Below, piece by piece: positions 10,414 to 21,141 of a stretch of 64,000 bases of DNA. Both the position numbers and the translations under genes were made by a program. Positions within the stretch are counted from its first letter, which is position 1. Every line of letters begins with the position of its first letter. The notes below the pieces were generated by a model that had not been told where the DNA came from, ran no database searches, and saw only the letters and a program-made list of their open reading frames with translations. The stretch lies in the NCBI GenBank assembly GCA_008477525.1, contig SPDT01000002.1:1612001-1676000 (forward strand), written 5' to 3'. Source of the DNA: Hypomyces perniciosus (lineage: Eukaryota; Ascomycota; Sordariomycetes; Hypocreales; Hypocreaceae).

Positions 10414-11264
10414 GCTTGCCCATTGCTCAACTCTCCCCTGTAAAAATTCTCCCACGCTAGCAGCTGTTATAGCTTGTTAACGTGCGGGGTAATTTTTGCA
10501 GGCCTACCGGCCTGTCTCTCCGCTTGGGCTTGCCGGGCCCTAACAACGCATAAAGAGGAAGGAATTCGGAGAGCTTCACCTTCCTCGAGAGCTGGCTGCG
10601 AAATCTACGCAGCTCTGCTGCCAACACGTTGCCTCCTAGGAAGCAACAGCCGACACATCGTCTCGTAAGAGACATATTGCCTCGCGAGAGGCCCCGAAAA
10701 CGCGTCGCCTCGCAAGAGGTCCCGACACTCTGCCTCACAGAGGCACTACTGTTGTCTCGCAAGAGGCACAGCCGACACATCGTCTCGCAAGAGACACATC
10801 GCCTCGCCAGAGGCACCGCCAATACATCGCCTCGCAAAAGGCACTACTATCGCCTCGCAAGAGGCACAGCCAACACACCGTCTCGCAAGCCTCGGCCTGC
10901 CCTGAACCACTTGCTAGACCTCATAGAGGGCTCAGCAGCCAACACTCAGGTTTTTCCCCTCTGCAAGGAGGGTTTTTCATCCTGGTGCCTGAATCCTGAG
11001 GCCCTAGGCCTCGAATCCTTTCCTTTGTCCGGCGAAACGTAGCGAACGGCTATAAAATCAACATCTCCGGCTATTCTCTGGCAGCTTGCTGGCCAGTTAG
11101 GCCGGTCTTGAACTGACAGGACCACGTGGAGGTGACCCAATATTGTATCCATGGATGCGATAAAGACCTTGGCTGGCTCCTACCGTCCAGATGCCTAGAT
11201 AGGCCTGTGTATTTAGCACCAATAGGACGTTAATAATAACAACAACAACAGCTTGCCCATTGCT
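10414..11264 (+). mobile_element. SINE-like retroposon with 14-bp target-site duplication
   Basis: The element spans 10428-11250 (823 bp). It is flanked by a perfect direct repeat GCTTGCCCATTGCT at 10414-10427 and 11251-11264. It begins CAACTCTCCCCTGTAAAAATT and ends in a short-repeat tail (TAATAATAACAACAACAACA). A variable-length duplication and a simple tail are hallmarks of target-primed reverse transcription by a LINE. It has no protein-coding frame of its own. A second copy starts with the same bases at 49435, which argues that this is a true 5' end. No convincing A or B box for polymerase III was seen, so SINE is a provisional label. Confidence 0.85.
10660..10865 (+). repeat. Array of nine 14-nt hairpin units
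   Basis: Nine units of the form GCCTC-GCAA-GAGGC start at 10660, 10679, 10707, 10732, 10754, 10782, 10801, 10829 and 10852, giving spacings of 19, 28, 25, 22, 28, 19, 28 and 23 nt. Two stem versions occur, GCCTC/GAGGC and GTCTC/GAGAC. Loops are GTAA, GCGA, GCAA (five times), GCCA and one three-base ACA. As RNA most would form a five-base-pair stem closed by a GNRA-type tetraloop. Confidence 0.85.
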
Positions 11265-12254
11265 GCCAACTGTTGTCAGTATTCTGTTCGTTTGGACAGT
11301 AGGGAGCTGCGAGCAAAGGGATACAGTCTGAGTTTGTCGATACTTGCACTTTGTCTCCTGAACGGGGAGATTTTATCCAATCACCCGTACAATGGCCTCG
11401 ATATCTCGGCTGCACAGGCTTCGACCGTTGCCGACTTTCTCAACAAGCAATTCTTCAACGGGTTACGATCGCCTTCCGCAAACAAAGGTCTCACGTTCAA
11501 CAAAGGTTGTCGATTTGTCGATGTGAAGCTGACAGTGGAGGGTATCCAAACGAAAGGCCATCTGTGGCGGCTCAGTGGCTTGATCCCGACGAAGTCCTTT
11601 CCCCGTGATCTGAGTCGTCAACATGGGCCAGTTCCAACGAGTATTCAACGCGACGAAACGTGGCAGTTGAGACATCTCGTCAATGAGTTGTATCATCGGA
11701 ATAACTGGTTCCTGGGCAAATGCCTTGAGAACCTCATAGATACCATGTGCACCGCTAGTCAACCTAAGAGTTTCTCGCAGAAGTGGCAGGCTCGTATGGC
11801 GGCCCAGATCGCAAGGGCTATTGACCAAGGAAAGACTCTGTGCACTGCACGTTTGGCTAACGGCCAGCAAGCAGGTGGCGCGATCTTTATCCTTGATGAT
11901 AATCGATTTGAAAAACATAGGGGCAGCTCCGAAACGAAAACAGGCGAGAACGGCTCTTGGAGTTCCCAATATGACAGTGATAAGTGTATTGGGGCCTTTG
12001 AGTGTCTAACTTATGTTTTTACATCGTTGCATCCCACGAGAGAGAGAACGGAAAGCTTCGAGTTCAATGATGTTGAGAGACATGTCTCCATGGAGGTCGA
12101 TTCCTACGACCTAGAGAGGTGGGGTGGACGTGAGCAGATGCCTAGAGCACCTAGATTATTTACAAAGCGCTGGATTCAGGGTCTGTGCTTCTTTTATGGA
12201 TGCCGTCGACAAAAAGTTGTGTTTCCTTGGCCAGTCTGTTTAAAGGGCTGGTAG

Positions 12255-12485
12255 CTCAGCCACGGCCAGTGACGGCCCTGCGATGGAACCCTACATTTTA
12301 TGACTCAAGCACAAGCAAAATGGCTATCACCAACAGTGTCTTGGTTGCTTTGTCGTACGAAACACACTGATTATTGTATTGACTGTTTATCACAGTTTTT
12401 TTTTCGTTTAATTTCAACTAAATGAATGACCTGAGAGGCAGATAAGTATTGTTACCCTGGACAACCATTCATTCCTCCAATTCTA
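12255..12485. other. Intergenic, no feature
   Basis: This is the 3' flank of the HET pseudogene. Nothing recognisable is visible. Confidence 0.5.
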
Positions 12486-12547
12486 AATTTGAGATCCTCT
12501 AATTAACGCCAACTCTTTATTTTTACGCAGCAATATCATACCGATAA
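12486..12547. repeat. 62-bp repeat shared with 17652-17713
   Basis: Both copies read AAATTTGAGATCCTCTAATT and continue through TTTTTACGCAGCAATAT, differing at only a few bases. In both places a different retroposon is inserted at the right-hand end. The parent element is not recognised. Confidence 0.8.
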
Positions 12548-12842
12548 GCTATTTATTCTGGCGCCTGAATCCTGAGGCTATAGGCCTCGAATTATTTCCT
12601 TTGTCTGGCGAAACGTAGCGAACGGCTATAAAATCAACATCTCCGGCTATTCTCTGGCAGCTTGCTGGCCAGTTAGGCCGGTCTTGAACTGACAGGAACA
12701 CGTGGAGGTGACCGAATATTGTATCCATGGATGCGATAAAGACCTTGACTGGCTCCTACCGTCCAGATGCCTATATTGGCCTGTGTATTTAGCACCAATA
12801 GGACGTTAATAATAACAACAACAACAATACCAATAAGCTATT
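12538..12842 (+). mobile_element. 5'-truncated SINE-like copy with 16-bp target duplication
   Basis: The copy spans 12554-12826 and matches the 3' end of the 10428 element, including the (AAC)n tail. It is flanked by ATACCGATAAGCTATT (12538-12553) and ATACCAATAAGCTATT (12827-12842), one mismatch in 16. 5' truncation with a duplicated target is typical of LINE-mediated insertion. Confidence 0.82.
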
Positions 12843-14215
12843 ACCCTTACACCTCTTTGTGCGCCATGTACAGACGTTTATGAGGGAGCTCGATGCCCTC
12901 CTCCGAGAGGTATACCGGGAAGCTAAAGCTCCCTCAATATCTTTGCCAACTCCCAGGCTGTGAAAGACGTCAGCCATGTGCTAGGTATGTCCGATTGTCA
13001 CCTGCTGGAGTTTAGGTTTGGGCCTGCCAAGGTGGAGCCAATGCAACTGCCTCTGTGTTAGGCGGGCGCCTCAACGCTCGCCCGATCGGTACTACCCAGC
13101 CCCGACTTACTTCGTTTAGGAGTCGGTAGGGATTGCCTACCATAGCAAGAGGTAGCTGAATGCGATTTTTCAATTATCTAGCCATGAACAGATGATTACT
13201 TACACCCGCAAATCCACGCTTGTTGCTGTCTTAATTCAGGGGCCGATTTATTTACGCAGGAGGGGGCTATTGGAAATCTGCTTCTCATGTCCCATCTGCT
13301 CCTGAAGTTGGCAGCACAAAAGCGGCGACGACGACGGATGACAACGACGACAACTGTGGGAACATCATTGCTACGCGCAAAAGCTGCTAGTCTGCGGTTA
13401 TCACTACATGTCGCCACCCTGGATGCCCAACTTGCTACAGCAACAGCCACAGCAGCACACGACTCTTCAGGTGCTTGATCGCAGTCTCGAGACAAATCCC
13501 AAGATGTCATGCCGCGTGATAATATAGACAATATCACAGGCATCCTAACTCGGGCTTGGGAACCACAAGCATTAACACAGGTATCGGGCACGCAAGATTG
13601 CCTTCACTCCGTAGTGATAAAAAATGCTGTTCCTTCGCCCAACGCTCTAGTTCCCTCGCTGTGAACACGAATCATGCGGCCAACATGTTGCGTCTGGTCA
13701 AGGCATACGTGTCACCCAGGGCCGTGAATTGCTGGGGCTGAAGAAGGACGCTGAGGCATACGGGAGGAGGGTCGAGAAACGAGACCTCACCAAGGCTTGG
13801 AGAGAGCACACTACAAGGTGTCTATACCATACTGTTGACTCTATGCTGGTAAGGTGCAACCATTATTCAGTCTCCAATGTGTAAGTGGAGTCTGACAGGC
13901 TCAGGCAATTGTCGTGGGAGGTGTGGGCATGTTGGGTCTCAGTCGCAGAATGGAGGCAACATGTGAGGCCGTGGACGAATACGGCCGACCAACGTGCGGC
14001 GGGAACCTCCCACCAGTGTCTTCCTCAAATTATATAAAGTCAACGTCCCGCCACGTTTGGACACGTCGGACTCTTCTCCCTTTACTTTCACCCACCCCCT
14101 CTTCCCTTCACCAACATCCAACCGCCCCGTTCTGCACACTCACTTGAACTCTCAACGTACTATCGCCTTTTCAAGACCTAATATCCCGTCGTCGCCAGAA
14201 CTCAAGTTTACAGCC
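12843..14215. other. Intergenic stretch with degenerate coding-like DNA
   Basis: Around 13300-13830 the base composition looks coding, with short frames rich in Thr, Ala and Arg, but stops interrupt every frame and I recognise no family. The end of the stretch contains CT-rich DNA (14080-14130) typical of a fungal promoter ahead of the 14216 gene. Confidence 0.4.
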
Positions 14216-15335
14216 ATGCCGAAGATAGACACGATTACTCTACCTACGCATCATACTTACTACTGGAGTGATGGTTCCTCAGCAACTAACCGCATGTCGG
14301 CTGTAGAAAGACGTTGGCGCAGCGGGCAAATTGATCGCCAATAGCACTATTCGCGGCCTTATCTCCCAGTTTTCCAGCCCAACTTGGTGCCTCTAACTCC
14401 AGTCATCGAATCAAAGACTGAACCGGGCGATGGTGAAGGTGTTCCGCAGGATATCAAGCATGCCTTGGCACATTCGATGCGAGCCATTGAGCCAAAGATT
14501 GAACCGGGCGACGATGATACTACCTCAGAGGCATCAACTCAACGTAAGTGACTTCTCCCCCAAGCCACTTATTATAAACATCACTGGGATACAGGTTCTC
14601 TACAATCTGAAGGCTAATGTTATCTTGACTGTATTAGGGGCACAGTCAGAGGTTCGTGACCACTTGAAAGAAATTCTCGCTGAGGATGAGACTGCCTTGC
14701 CGGAAGTGGATGACGTGTTTGCCCAATGCAAGTTGCCTCTTTCTAGTGCTCTCACAGTTTGCTTATAACATGCTGCAGGCAGTGGGGGGAGAACTCACAA
14801 ACCTGAGGCTAACAACCATGCTTCGACTACATCTATAGCTGTGTTTGGAGAAGGTAACATGACTCCCAGACTCGGCAGTATTCCTCACCCACCAAGTCGC
14901 TGACGTTGAGGACCAGAAGCCTCTAGATCGTATTATCCTCGAGCGCACCATGATGACCCTCGCCGAAGTCAAACTGAACACCGCCACCCTCAAGTTACGA
15001 CCGATCAACAGCCAAGCACGTCGCCTGATGAGAACTCACAACGGAAGAAACGTAGGCTTTATCAGACCTCACACGGTATGGATCTGCGGAAACGGCACAG
15101 GACTGCTGCTTTCCAAAGAGAAACTGTGTCACATACAACCAAGGGGGGCAGTAACACCCTGAAGATTCTGCGTCTCGAATCGGTTTCGTGTGAAGGCGGA
15201 ACTCTTCGGTTCATAGCCAATGTGGAGCTCTCGCTCGAGGATATCCAAGGGATCCAAAACCGCCATGAGGCCAGGGAGCTTGTGATCCGGGGGGTTGGGA
15301 GGGAAACATGGGACCTCTTATCTAGCTCTTCTTAG
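14216..15335 (+). pseudogene. Unrecognised paralogue family, member 1
   Basis: The frame starts MPKIDTITLPTHHTYYW and meets a TAG at 14341-14343. Coding-like sequence continues beyond it with two lysine motifs (SKTEPGD and PKIEPGD), then GCATCAACTCAA before a GTAAGT donor at about 14544. Downstream pieces include SEVRDHLKEILAEDE and a last frame beginning MDLRKRHRTAAF (ATG at about 15078) that runs to the stop at 15333-15335. DNA alignment to members 2 (18260-19086) and 3 (21142-21879) shows shared blocks and a shared donor position. The internal stop could lie in an unrecognised intron, so the pseudogene label is tentative. The KxEP motifs resemble sumoylation consensus sites, but function is unknown. 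Confidence 0.5.
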
Positions 15336-16023
15336 ATTGACACGTCTCTATTAGATCAGTCTGCTTGTCCTCATTGTCATCTGCGTCATGTATATAGTAG
15401 CATTCTCCTCCTACTAGCGCTGGAAGAACGATCTAATCTGATAACTCAAAGATCCTTCTCGCATTCCCTTGAACCTTTCCCAAAGCGCCTATCACTTATG
15501 GCCTGAGGGCGATTTTTCAATGATACCATTTCCAACATTAAAATTCACCTCTGACCTCCCCCACCTCCTTGAGCTGCTCCATGATATATGTGGCAGCTTC
15601 ATCTACACCGTTATGCAGGAAAATTATTGTCAACCGCTATACTAGGCTAGCAAAAGTGAAGTGTACACCTCAATTGTAGCTGATAGTGCAGGTTACATTG
15701 CATTTGACAGCTAAGAAGACTTATTGCTGGGCTGCCGATACTGCCACTAGATTTCTGAGCACCAGGTGGCCGATGCCGGCCGGGATGCTAAACTTGAACA
15801 AGCTATATTTGCGATGGCATGCGAGGGCAATTATGTCATAACAGCGATCAATTGGTAGCGGGCGACGAGCACAAAGATAGCTTGGAATTAAGAAATTGAA
15901 GAATCTTGTTTTCCAACTAAATGAGTGAAATAACTGCTGTTTAAATACATAGAGGTCGGCGGCGATGGCATTATTAAAGCTTTTATACGAGGTAATAAGA
16001 GGATAACTGAGACGATAACTTGA
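15336..16023. other. Intergenic with short repeat
   Basis: The block at about 15655-15715 (GTGAAGTGTACACCTC, then AATTGTAGCTGATAGTGCAG) recurs at 20672-20738. Nothing else is recognised. Confidence 0.5.
15655..15715. repeat. About 60-bp repeat, copy 1 (copy 2 at 20672-20738)
   Basis: The two copies differ by a four-base indel (CTCAATTG versus CTCAGCAATTG) and a few substitutions. Each lies about 320-340 bp downstream of a gene end (15335 and 20330). Origin unknown. Confidence 0.7.
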
Positions 16024-16147
16024 TGTCACGTTCCGAGCACGTTTCCCTTATATACAGTTGGTACCGTCATGATAATTGCTACAAATGCGATTATTAGCCT
16101 ATTCTTTTGCCTGTTGGCGTGACGGTATGACGGTTCGTTACACTTGA
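16019..16147 (-). mobile_element. 119-bp solo LTR-like element, copy 1
   Basis: The element occupies 16024-16142, starting TGTCACG and ending GTTACA (TG...CA). It is flanked by a perfect 5-bp duplication CTTGA at 16019-16023 and 16143-16147. A copy of identical length in the opposite orientation is at 38957-39075, also with its own 5-bp duplication. Orientation is arbitrary because the internal region of the parent is unknown. Confidence 0.85.
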
Positions 16148-16740
16148 GACCTGTCGCAACAAATCATAATAGTCATGTCGCATTTCACAGGTATGGATAA
16201 CTGTTAGATGCACGGGAGTGGCTATTGCAGCATAATGAGGTGATTGTCTTCTTCGTCATGCTTGATTGACCGTCTTGTTCTTCTGATCAGGCCCCCTTCA
16301 GCCCTTTTACTCATGTGGGTCATCTGTGTTATGTACACCCCGTTTCGGTATACGCCCCATATTGCATAAAACAGTATCCAACAATAACATGTATTATGTC
16401 ACGTGATTCATCCAACACATGGATCCACAATGCCATCTCCTATGTTATATAAAGGCGCTGCTGTTCGCCATCTATTTCCTAGTTTTCTAGTCAGCTATAA
16501 TTGAGAGGATCCTTTGTGAATGACTGTTACGCCCGCCGGATAAATCTGACAAGTCATCTATGTATCTGTGCCCCGTCGCCTGTGATACACCGGCCATGAG
16601 CAAGGGATCCCCACCATAATTTGATTAGTCACAGCACCTCAGTTCCCGCATGTCATTTAGGTACCATCGCAGTGAGAAAAAAACCATCGGCGACTTGCAT
16701 CGATCTACTCCGCATATTTAAATACACTTGTAGACCCCAT

Positions 16741-17180
16741 ACCACCCCGACATCTACCTATAGAGGCACGGCCGACATATTGCCTCGCAAGAGGTACCTC
16801 GTCTTACAAGAGACACCACCAACTCGTCGCCTCGTAAGATGCCTCGGCAGCTTAGGACTCTTTGAGCCCTAGCTGCTCGAACCGATGACTGGCTACTGAA
16901 GATTTTTTTTCCTTGGTTAAGGTTTTTCCCTTTAGCTATACAGAGAATTATGGTCCCTGTTTTTCCTTTGTTTTCTCGAAGCTCTTGGAATGGTTATAGG
17001 GTCAACACTTCCGGCTATTCTCTGGCAGCTTGCTGGCCAGTTAGGCCGGTCTTGAATTAACAGGACCACGTGGGAGGGATTAAGACACTGGCCAGCTCTG
17101 GACGACCTTATTGCCCGATTGGGATTATGGCTATAGATAGCTAGGGTTGTAAATACCACATAAATAAATAAATAAAGATC
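16741..17180 (+). mobile_element. Diverged SINE-like copy
   Basis: It contains three hairpin units (16782, 16801 and 16829, spacings 19 and 28) and the conserved 3' block (GGCTATTCTCTGGCAGCTTG through CCGGTCTTGAA). It ends in an (AAAT)n tail near 17163-17177 in place of (AAC)n. The left boundary is uncertain. Confidence 0.65.
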
Positions 17181-17651
17181 AAGTTGCCCAGGCCGTCATG
17201 ATCGCATCTCAAATTGCCCGTGATGCGATGTGCCGAGGCTTCTTGGCGTACTATGTTACATTCAAAGGCGAACCTTTGTGAACAGATCCAAGCATCTGCT
17301 AGACGTCGAAGGCCAACAGGCGCGGATGTCTTGACACGCGCAGTTTGCTTGACATGTGAGTAGAGTACTGGGCTGTATGACGGGTGTGCGTATTGGCCTC
17401 TTTCTGTTTGGGCGCTGGCTTGTACGCGACAGCTGCACTGGACGCTTGCTGTTCAGCCTACGCGCAATGTTAGCTTGTGCTAATTGAGCCACGCCGCATG
17501 TGGCGAAGGCGTGCAGGGCTGGGCTATTGACGCTGGCCATGTAGATTAATTGTCAGGCCAAAAATCCACCAAAATGTGAGCCCACACTGTATGTGTGGAT
17601 AAGTGACCCTATATGTAATGCGACATTAATACATAGCTTATGTATCAATCA
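17181..17651. other. Intergenic, no confident gene
   Basis: An open frame on the minus strand at 17262-17540 is present without recognisable domains. No repeats were identified. Confidence 0.4.
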
Positions 17652-17713
17652 AAATTTGAGATCCTCTAATTAACGCCAGCTCTCTATTTTTACGCAGCAA
17701 TATAATACCAACA
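17652..17713. repeat. 62-bp repeat, copy 2
   Basis: This matches 12486-12547. Its right end (AATACCAA) is duplicated after the LINE fragment that follows, near 17845-17853. Confidence 0.78.
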
Positions 17714-17842
17714 GAAGAAGGATACCGTATGGGCTTTCGGGAGTCATGACAAATTTGAGAAACACATATGTACACCAGCTAAAGTTGCCCTTTTGGCTTA
17801 GCCGCCGGGCGTTAAGAAATTGTATTGTACTCCGTACTATAT
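17714..17842 (+). mobile_element. LINE 3' end (Tad-like)
   Basis: It carries the recurring LINE 3' untranslated block (AAAGTTGCCC...GGCTTAGCCGCCGGGCGTTAA) followed by AATTGTATTGTA. A short direct repeat AATACCAA flanks it, consistent with a target duplication. Confidence 0.7.
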
Positions 17843-18259
17843 ACACAATACCAATAAGCGTACTCCTGAAGAGTCAGCTGCATCTTCAATAAATTTCCCC
17901 ATTCATTTGTATTTCGCATATCCTCCCACAATGCTCAACTCTGTTGCTCATGCGGTCCACTTGGTCAGGCTGTAGTTGTTGGATAAGGGATATAACATCA
18001 CTTAAGCTACTACTGTAATAACAGTTTAGGCCTATGTTTTTTGCCGTAGTGGTGAAATCTGACAGTATCGCTCTTTAAAGGGATTCCTAAGACATTATGA
18101 CACGAGTAAGCAACATCATCTAAGGCAAGACTATTGCAGCTGTATTGACCTAAAAAAAACCAGGCAATAGTTCCGACGATTTCCACCCAAACAAATGGAT
18201 ACAAATCCTTTGGCTGTATTGTTTCTTAAATGTCCTCGGGAGAGATTTCCACCGTCAAA

Positions 18260-19086
18260 CTAAACTACTTCAACGCCAAGGGTTTTGTATGGAGGGACGG
18301 AGGCACGCTTCCCGTTGGTCGTACTTGTCACAGTTTGCGAATAGAAAGCAGCAATCTTGCGTCGTTTCCGTAGATTCATGCTGTGTGGGGTTTGCAGCAC
18401 TCGTTTCTTGCCCCGTACATTCTCAGTAAGTGCCGTTCTCTGCTATTGACCGGTCGTAACTTGCTCTAGGCTGGCTTCATGGAGTTGTCATTGAAGGTCA
18501 ACCTGGCCAAAAGTATAGGGTGGGCTCGAAGATGACAGTCCCAAAGTCTAGAGCCATCTGTCCTCAAAGTTTGCGAGATAATCGTGACTAAAACCACAAT
18601 GACGCCATAGAATGAGATGTAAGCCGCCTTCTCCCGTCATGCCTTAGGTCTTCTGATTATCCTCCGAGAGTATTTCTTCATAGCGATTGTAAACCTCCGA
18701 TCAAACCCCTGATCTCGGCGAATCAAAATCTTTAGCCTTGATTTTGTGTGCTCGTCTCCTAATAATATATTTAATGGGCAGCAAGCAAGAAGCAACTTAC
18801 CTTGAGTTGATGCGTCATCCATCGTTGCCTGCAACACAATGTCATTGCCAACAACTGGGTCAAGCCTTGATTGGGCAGTTAAAGGGGCATTATCAGAGTC
18901 GGACTCTAGGGCCCACACGATGCTGTCATTGTCATCAAGCTCAGCCTTTGGCTTAGTTATTTGCATTGGAGGCATTGAGTCGGACTGAAAGCATGGAGAC
19001 GACATCGTGAATGGCTGTATCCAGCATTGATCTACCGGCCGTGCTATTGTATTTCTCTGGCTGACGGTATGTAGATGGGGAACCAC
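18260..19086 (-). pseudogene. Unrecognised paralogue family, member 2
   Basis: On the minus strand the first exon-like frame (from about 19086 or a later ATG) includes TKPKAELDD, matching the lysine motif of member 1, and ends GCATCAACTCAAG before a GTAAGTTGC donor near 18800. The downstream block aligned with member 1 contains CAAGTTACGACCG and then an ATG-led frame starting MNLRKRRKIAAFYSQ, with a stop at 18260-18262. Separate frames and stops between them mean either several introns or decay. Function unknown. Confidence 0.45.
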
Positions 19087-19416
19087 CAGACCAGAGCTAG
19101 GTATGGTGTGTAAACCACGCTTACTCCGCTCGGTTTCATACAGAGCTAGCGATTGCTTCGTGAATAGTCATGTTATGCGGGTGCAGGGCTTATGATATGG
19201 TTAGCCCCATAGTAGGTGCATGAAGCAAGCAAGGAAAACTAGCAGCCCTTCCTATTATCCTTTGCAATCTAAGACGTTTAAGTAGAATGCCTCCTGACCT
19301 AACTTATGCTCACCATCTCATAAATTACTTAAACCCCCCAAGGTTGAGACCAGTCATCTCACCTAAAAGAAACCATTCTCATAGCATCTAACTTTCAAAC
19401 TTCATCCCTCGGTATA

Positions 19417-20330
19417 ATGGACCCTTCATATTTCTTATATCACGCCATGCTTATTGCATTTGTAATGAGCATGCTTGCTTCTGTCCTTCGGAGCTTTCGA
19501 GTCTATCTTCAGACTACCAAAGGCTCTGGACTGCTTGAAGCTTGCCAGCTTTTGAGTGTCAAGTACAGCCTTGGATTCTTGATCCTTGTCATAAGCCAGA
19601 TCGCCATATCCCTCGGAACTGGGATTGGATTCTTCATCCTCACTATCATCAAGAGTGACGTCTGGTTAGTCTATTTGTTCAGTTCGATCGTGCTTTCAAG
19701 TATGATCGGCCAGGTAAGCGGGCCAAGACTTGGGCATTTTCTTCGTTACTGACGATTGTAGTGTGCCTGGGCAGGCGGTTCTTGGTACCCAGGGCAGCGT
19801 GCGTTCAAGCCAATCTTGCTAGCTGTCACCTTGGCAACTTGTGTTGGTCTCTTTCTTGGTGGTGTCATCCTTGGAGCCAAACGGCCGACAGCGGGCAGCA
19901 TTACCGTTTCAGCATCTGCTGGCTTATTCCGTGTCTGTATGACATGTGAGTGGATGGTGTTTTTTCTAGAGAAGCGCCCTCATATTCAGGAGCCGTTTTA
20001 CACACGCCAGATCGCGGGTCATCTCTTGATTCAGGTTCTCCTTACTCTTGGCATTATTGTAGCCTGCACTCTGGGAGAGGTACACGCCGACGCTTGGGGG
20101 CTTATTCCGATGCTAAGGTGCAATATGTTATCAGTAAGTTGTCGATACCTCGAGAGAGGCATTTCTAATAATTTCTAATATTTTAGATTATCTCTGTTTC
20201 TTATGGCCTCCACGATCTTTCAACTGAACTTTGGCTCATAATGAACCACCGGAGTAGCTTATCATGGCTCTGGATAAAGTTAAATTTTGACACGTCTGTG
20301 GACAATATGGAGCTCGGGCTGCAGGGTTAA
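19417..20330 (+). CDS. Multi-pass membrane protein, three exons
   Basis: Exons are 19417-19713, 19762-20133 and 20187-20330. The donors are GTAAGC and GTAAGT, and the branch sites are CTGAC and CTAAT. All three exons join in frame to give about 270 residues. About six hydrophobic segments are visible, for example residues 9-27, 50-75, 80-98, about 115-139, 145-165 and 180-200, suggesting an integral membrane protein. The splice sites and the unbroken frame argue that it is a functional gene. I do not recognise the family; it is not a rhodopsin or a major facilitator by any motif I can see. It sits between two members of the unknown paralogue family. Confidence 0.78.
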
Positions 20331-20671
20331 GACGGGAAGAAGGGTCGAGACTCGATACTAAACGTAGCACTATCAAGTTCAGATAAACGAACTAGTGTTG
20401 GAACTGTTGGCCGGACTACGTAAGAGTTACGTTATGGAAGATTTGTCCGGCAAGCACCCTCGATCAACCCGAGAAGGTATTTTTGGGCACAATACTGCAC
20501 TACCTCCGCATGGCTGTCGAGTAGATCTGCTTGATGATGGTAAGCTACCCCTTTCTGCTGCAAATAGCATGAATCATCTATCATCTTGTCTTCGAGGCAA
20601 TACTCGGGTCGGGAGAAATCTTGAACTGCGAAATATTCTTGATCTTGTGTCAAAACCATTGTACTAGTCAG

Positions 20672-20738
20672 CAAATGTGAAGTGTACACCTCAGCAATTG
20701 TAGCTGATAGTGCAGGTTATATTGCGTGTGACATCTAG
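20672..20738. repeat. About 60-bp repeat, copy 2
   Basis: Matches 15655-15715. See that entry. Confidence 0.7.
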
Positions 20739-21141
20739 TCTGCAAGCATGGCTACGATGAGGTCTATAAGCTTGGTGTGGCCTCACACCTGCACTGCCCT
20801 CACCCAATGGGGAGTATGCAAGATCTTGGTGATCAAGCCATGAAAAATATTGTACGGCAGAAGCAAGCAAGGCTCTGCAGCATAGAATTCATTTATAAAG
20901 TTATATGGGGGATCACTCATTATCGCAACATTCAATAGAGTTTACCAGGCCCATTTTATTATCTCCCTTTGTTGTATTGGAAGTCTCTCTACTTATGGGT
21001 CTCATCTCGTATGCTAAACAGGGTCTGCATAAAGAACCACTTTTGGATGTGCCCCTGATCTAAACGCACAGCCAGTCAAAAGTTCCTGCTACGTCTAGAA
21101 CACTTCCTAGCACAAGTTGGTCGCCCATCTCCGTTGCAGGG
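20739..21141. other. Intergenic, no feature
   Basis: No gene, repeat or RNA gene is recognised here. Confidence 0.45.

Larger units (their letters stand above)
8927..12254 (+). pseudogene. HET-domain gene, broken by deletion, frameshift and retroposon
   Basis: HET proteins act in fungal heterokaryon incompatibility, where they trigger cell death on non-self contact. Three family motifs are visible: YVALSYTW (near 9697-9720), YLWIDQHCI (near 9762) and WFTRGWTFQE (near 10052-10081). The first motif is in another frame from the second and is followed by only about 12 codons where members usually have several dozen, so a deletion with frameshift is likely. A 14-G homopolymer at 9074-9087 lies within the N-terminal part, so the start is unsure. 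At 10428 a SINE-like element is inserted; the frame resumes at 11265 and runs to the stop at 12254. Insertion plus duplicated target is 837 bp, a multiple of three, so the downstream reading frame is unchanged, but the element itself brings stop codons. Confidence 0.8.

Noticed and set aside
10629..11042. 137-codon frame across the hairpin array
   Set aside because: Its repetitive Arg/His content follows from the hairpin units of the non-coding retroposon.
17262..17540. 92-codon minus-strand frame
   Set aside because: No recognisable family, next to a retroposon tail, with composition typical of chance frames.
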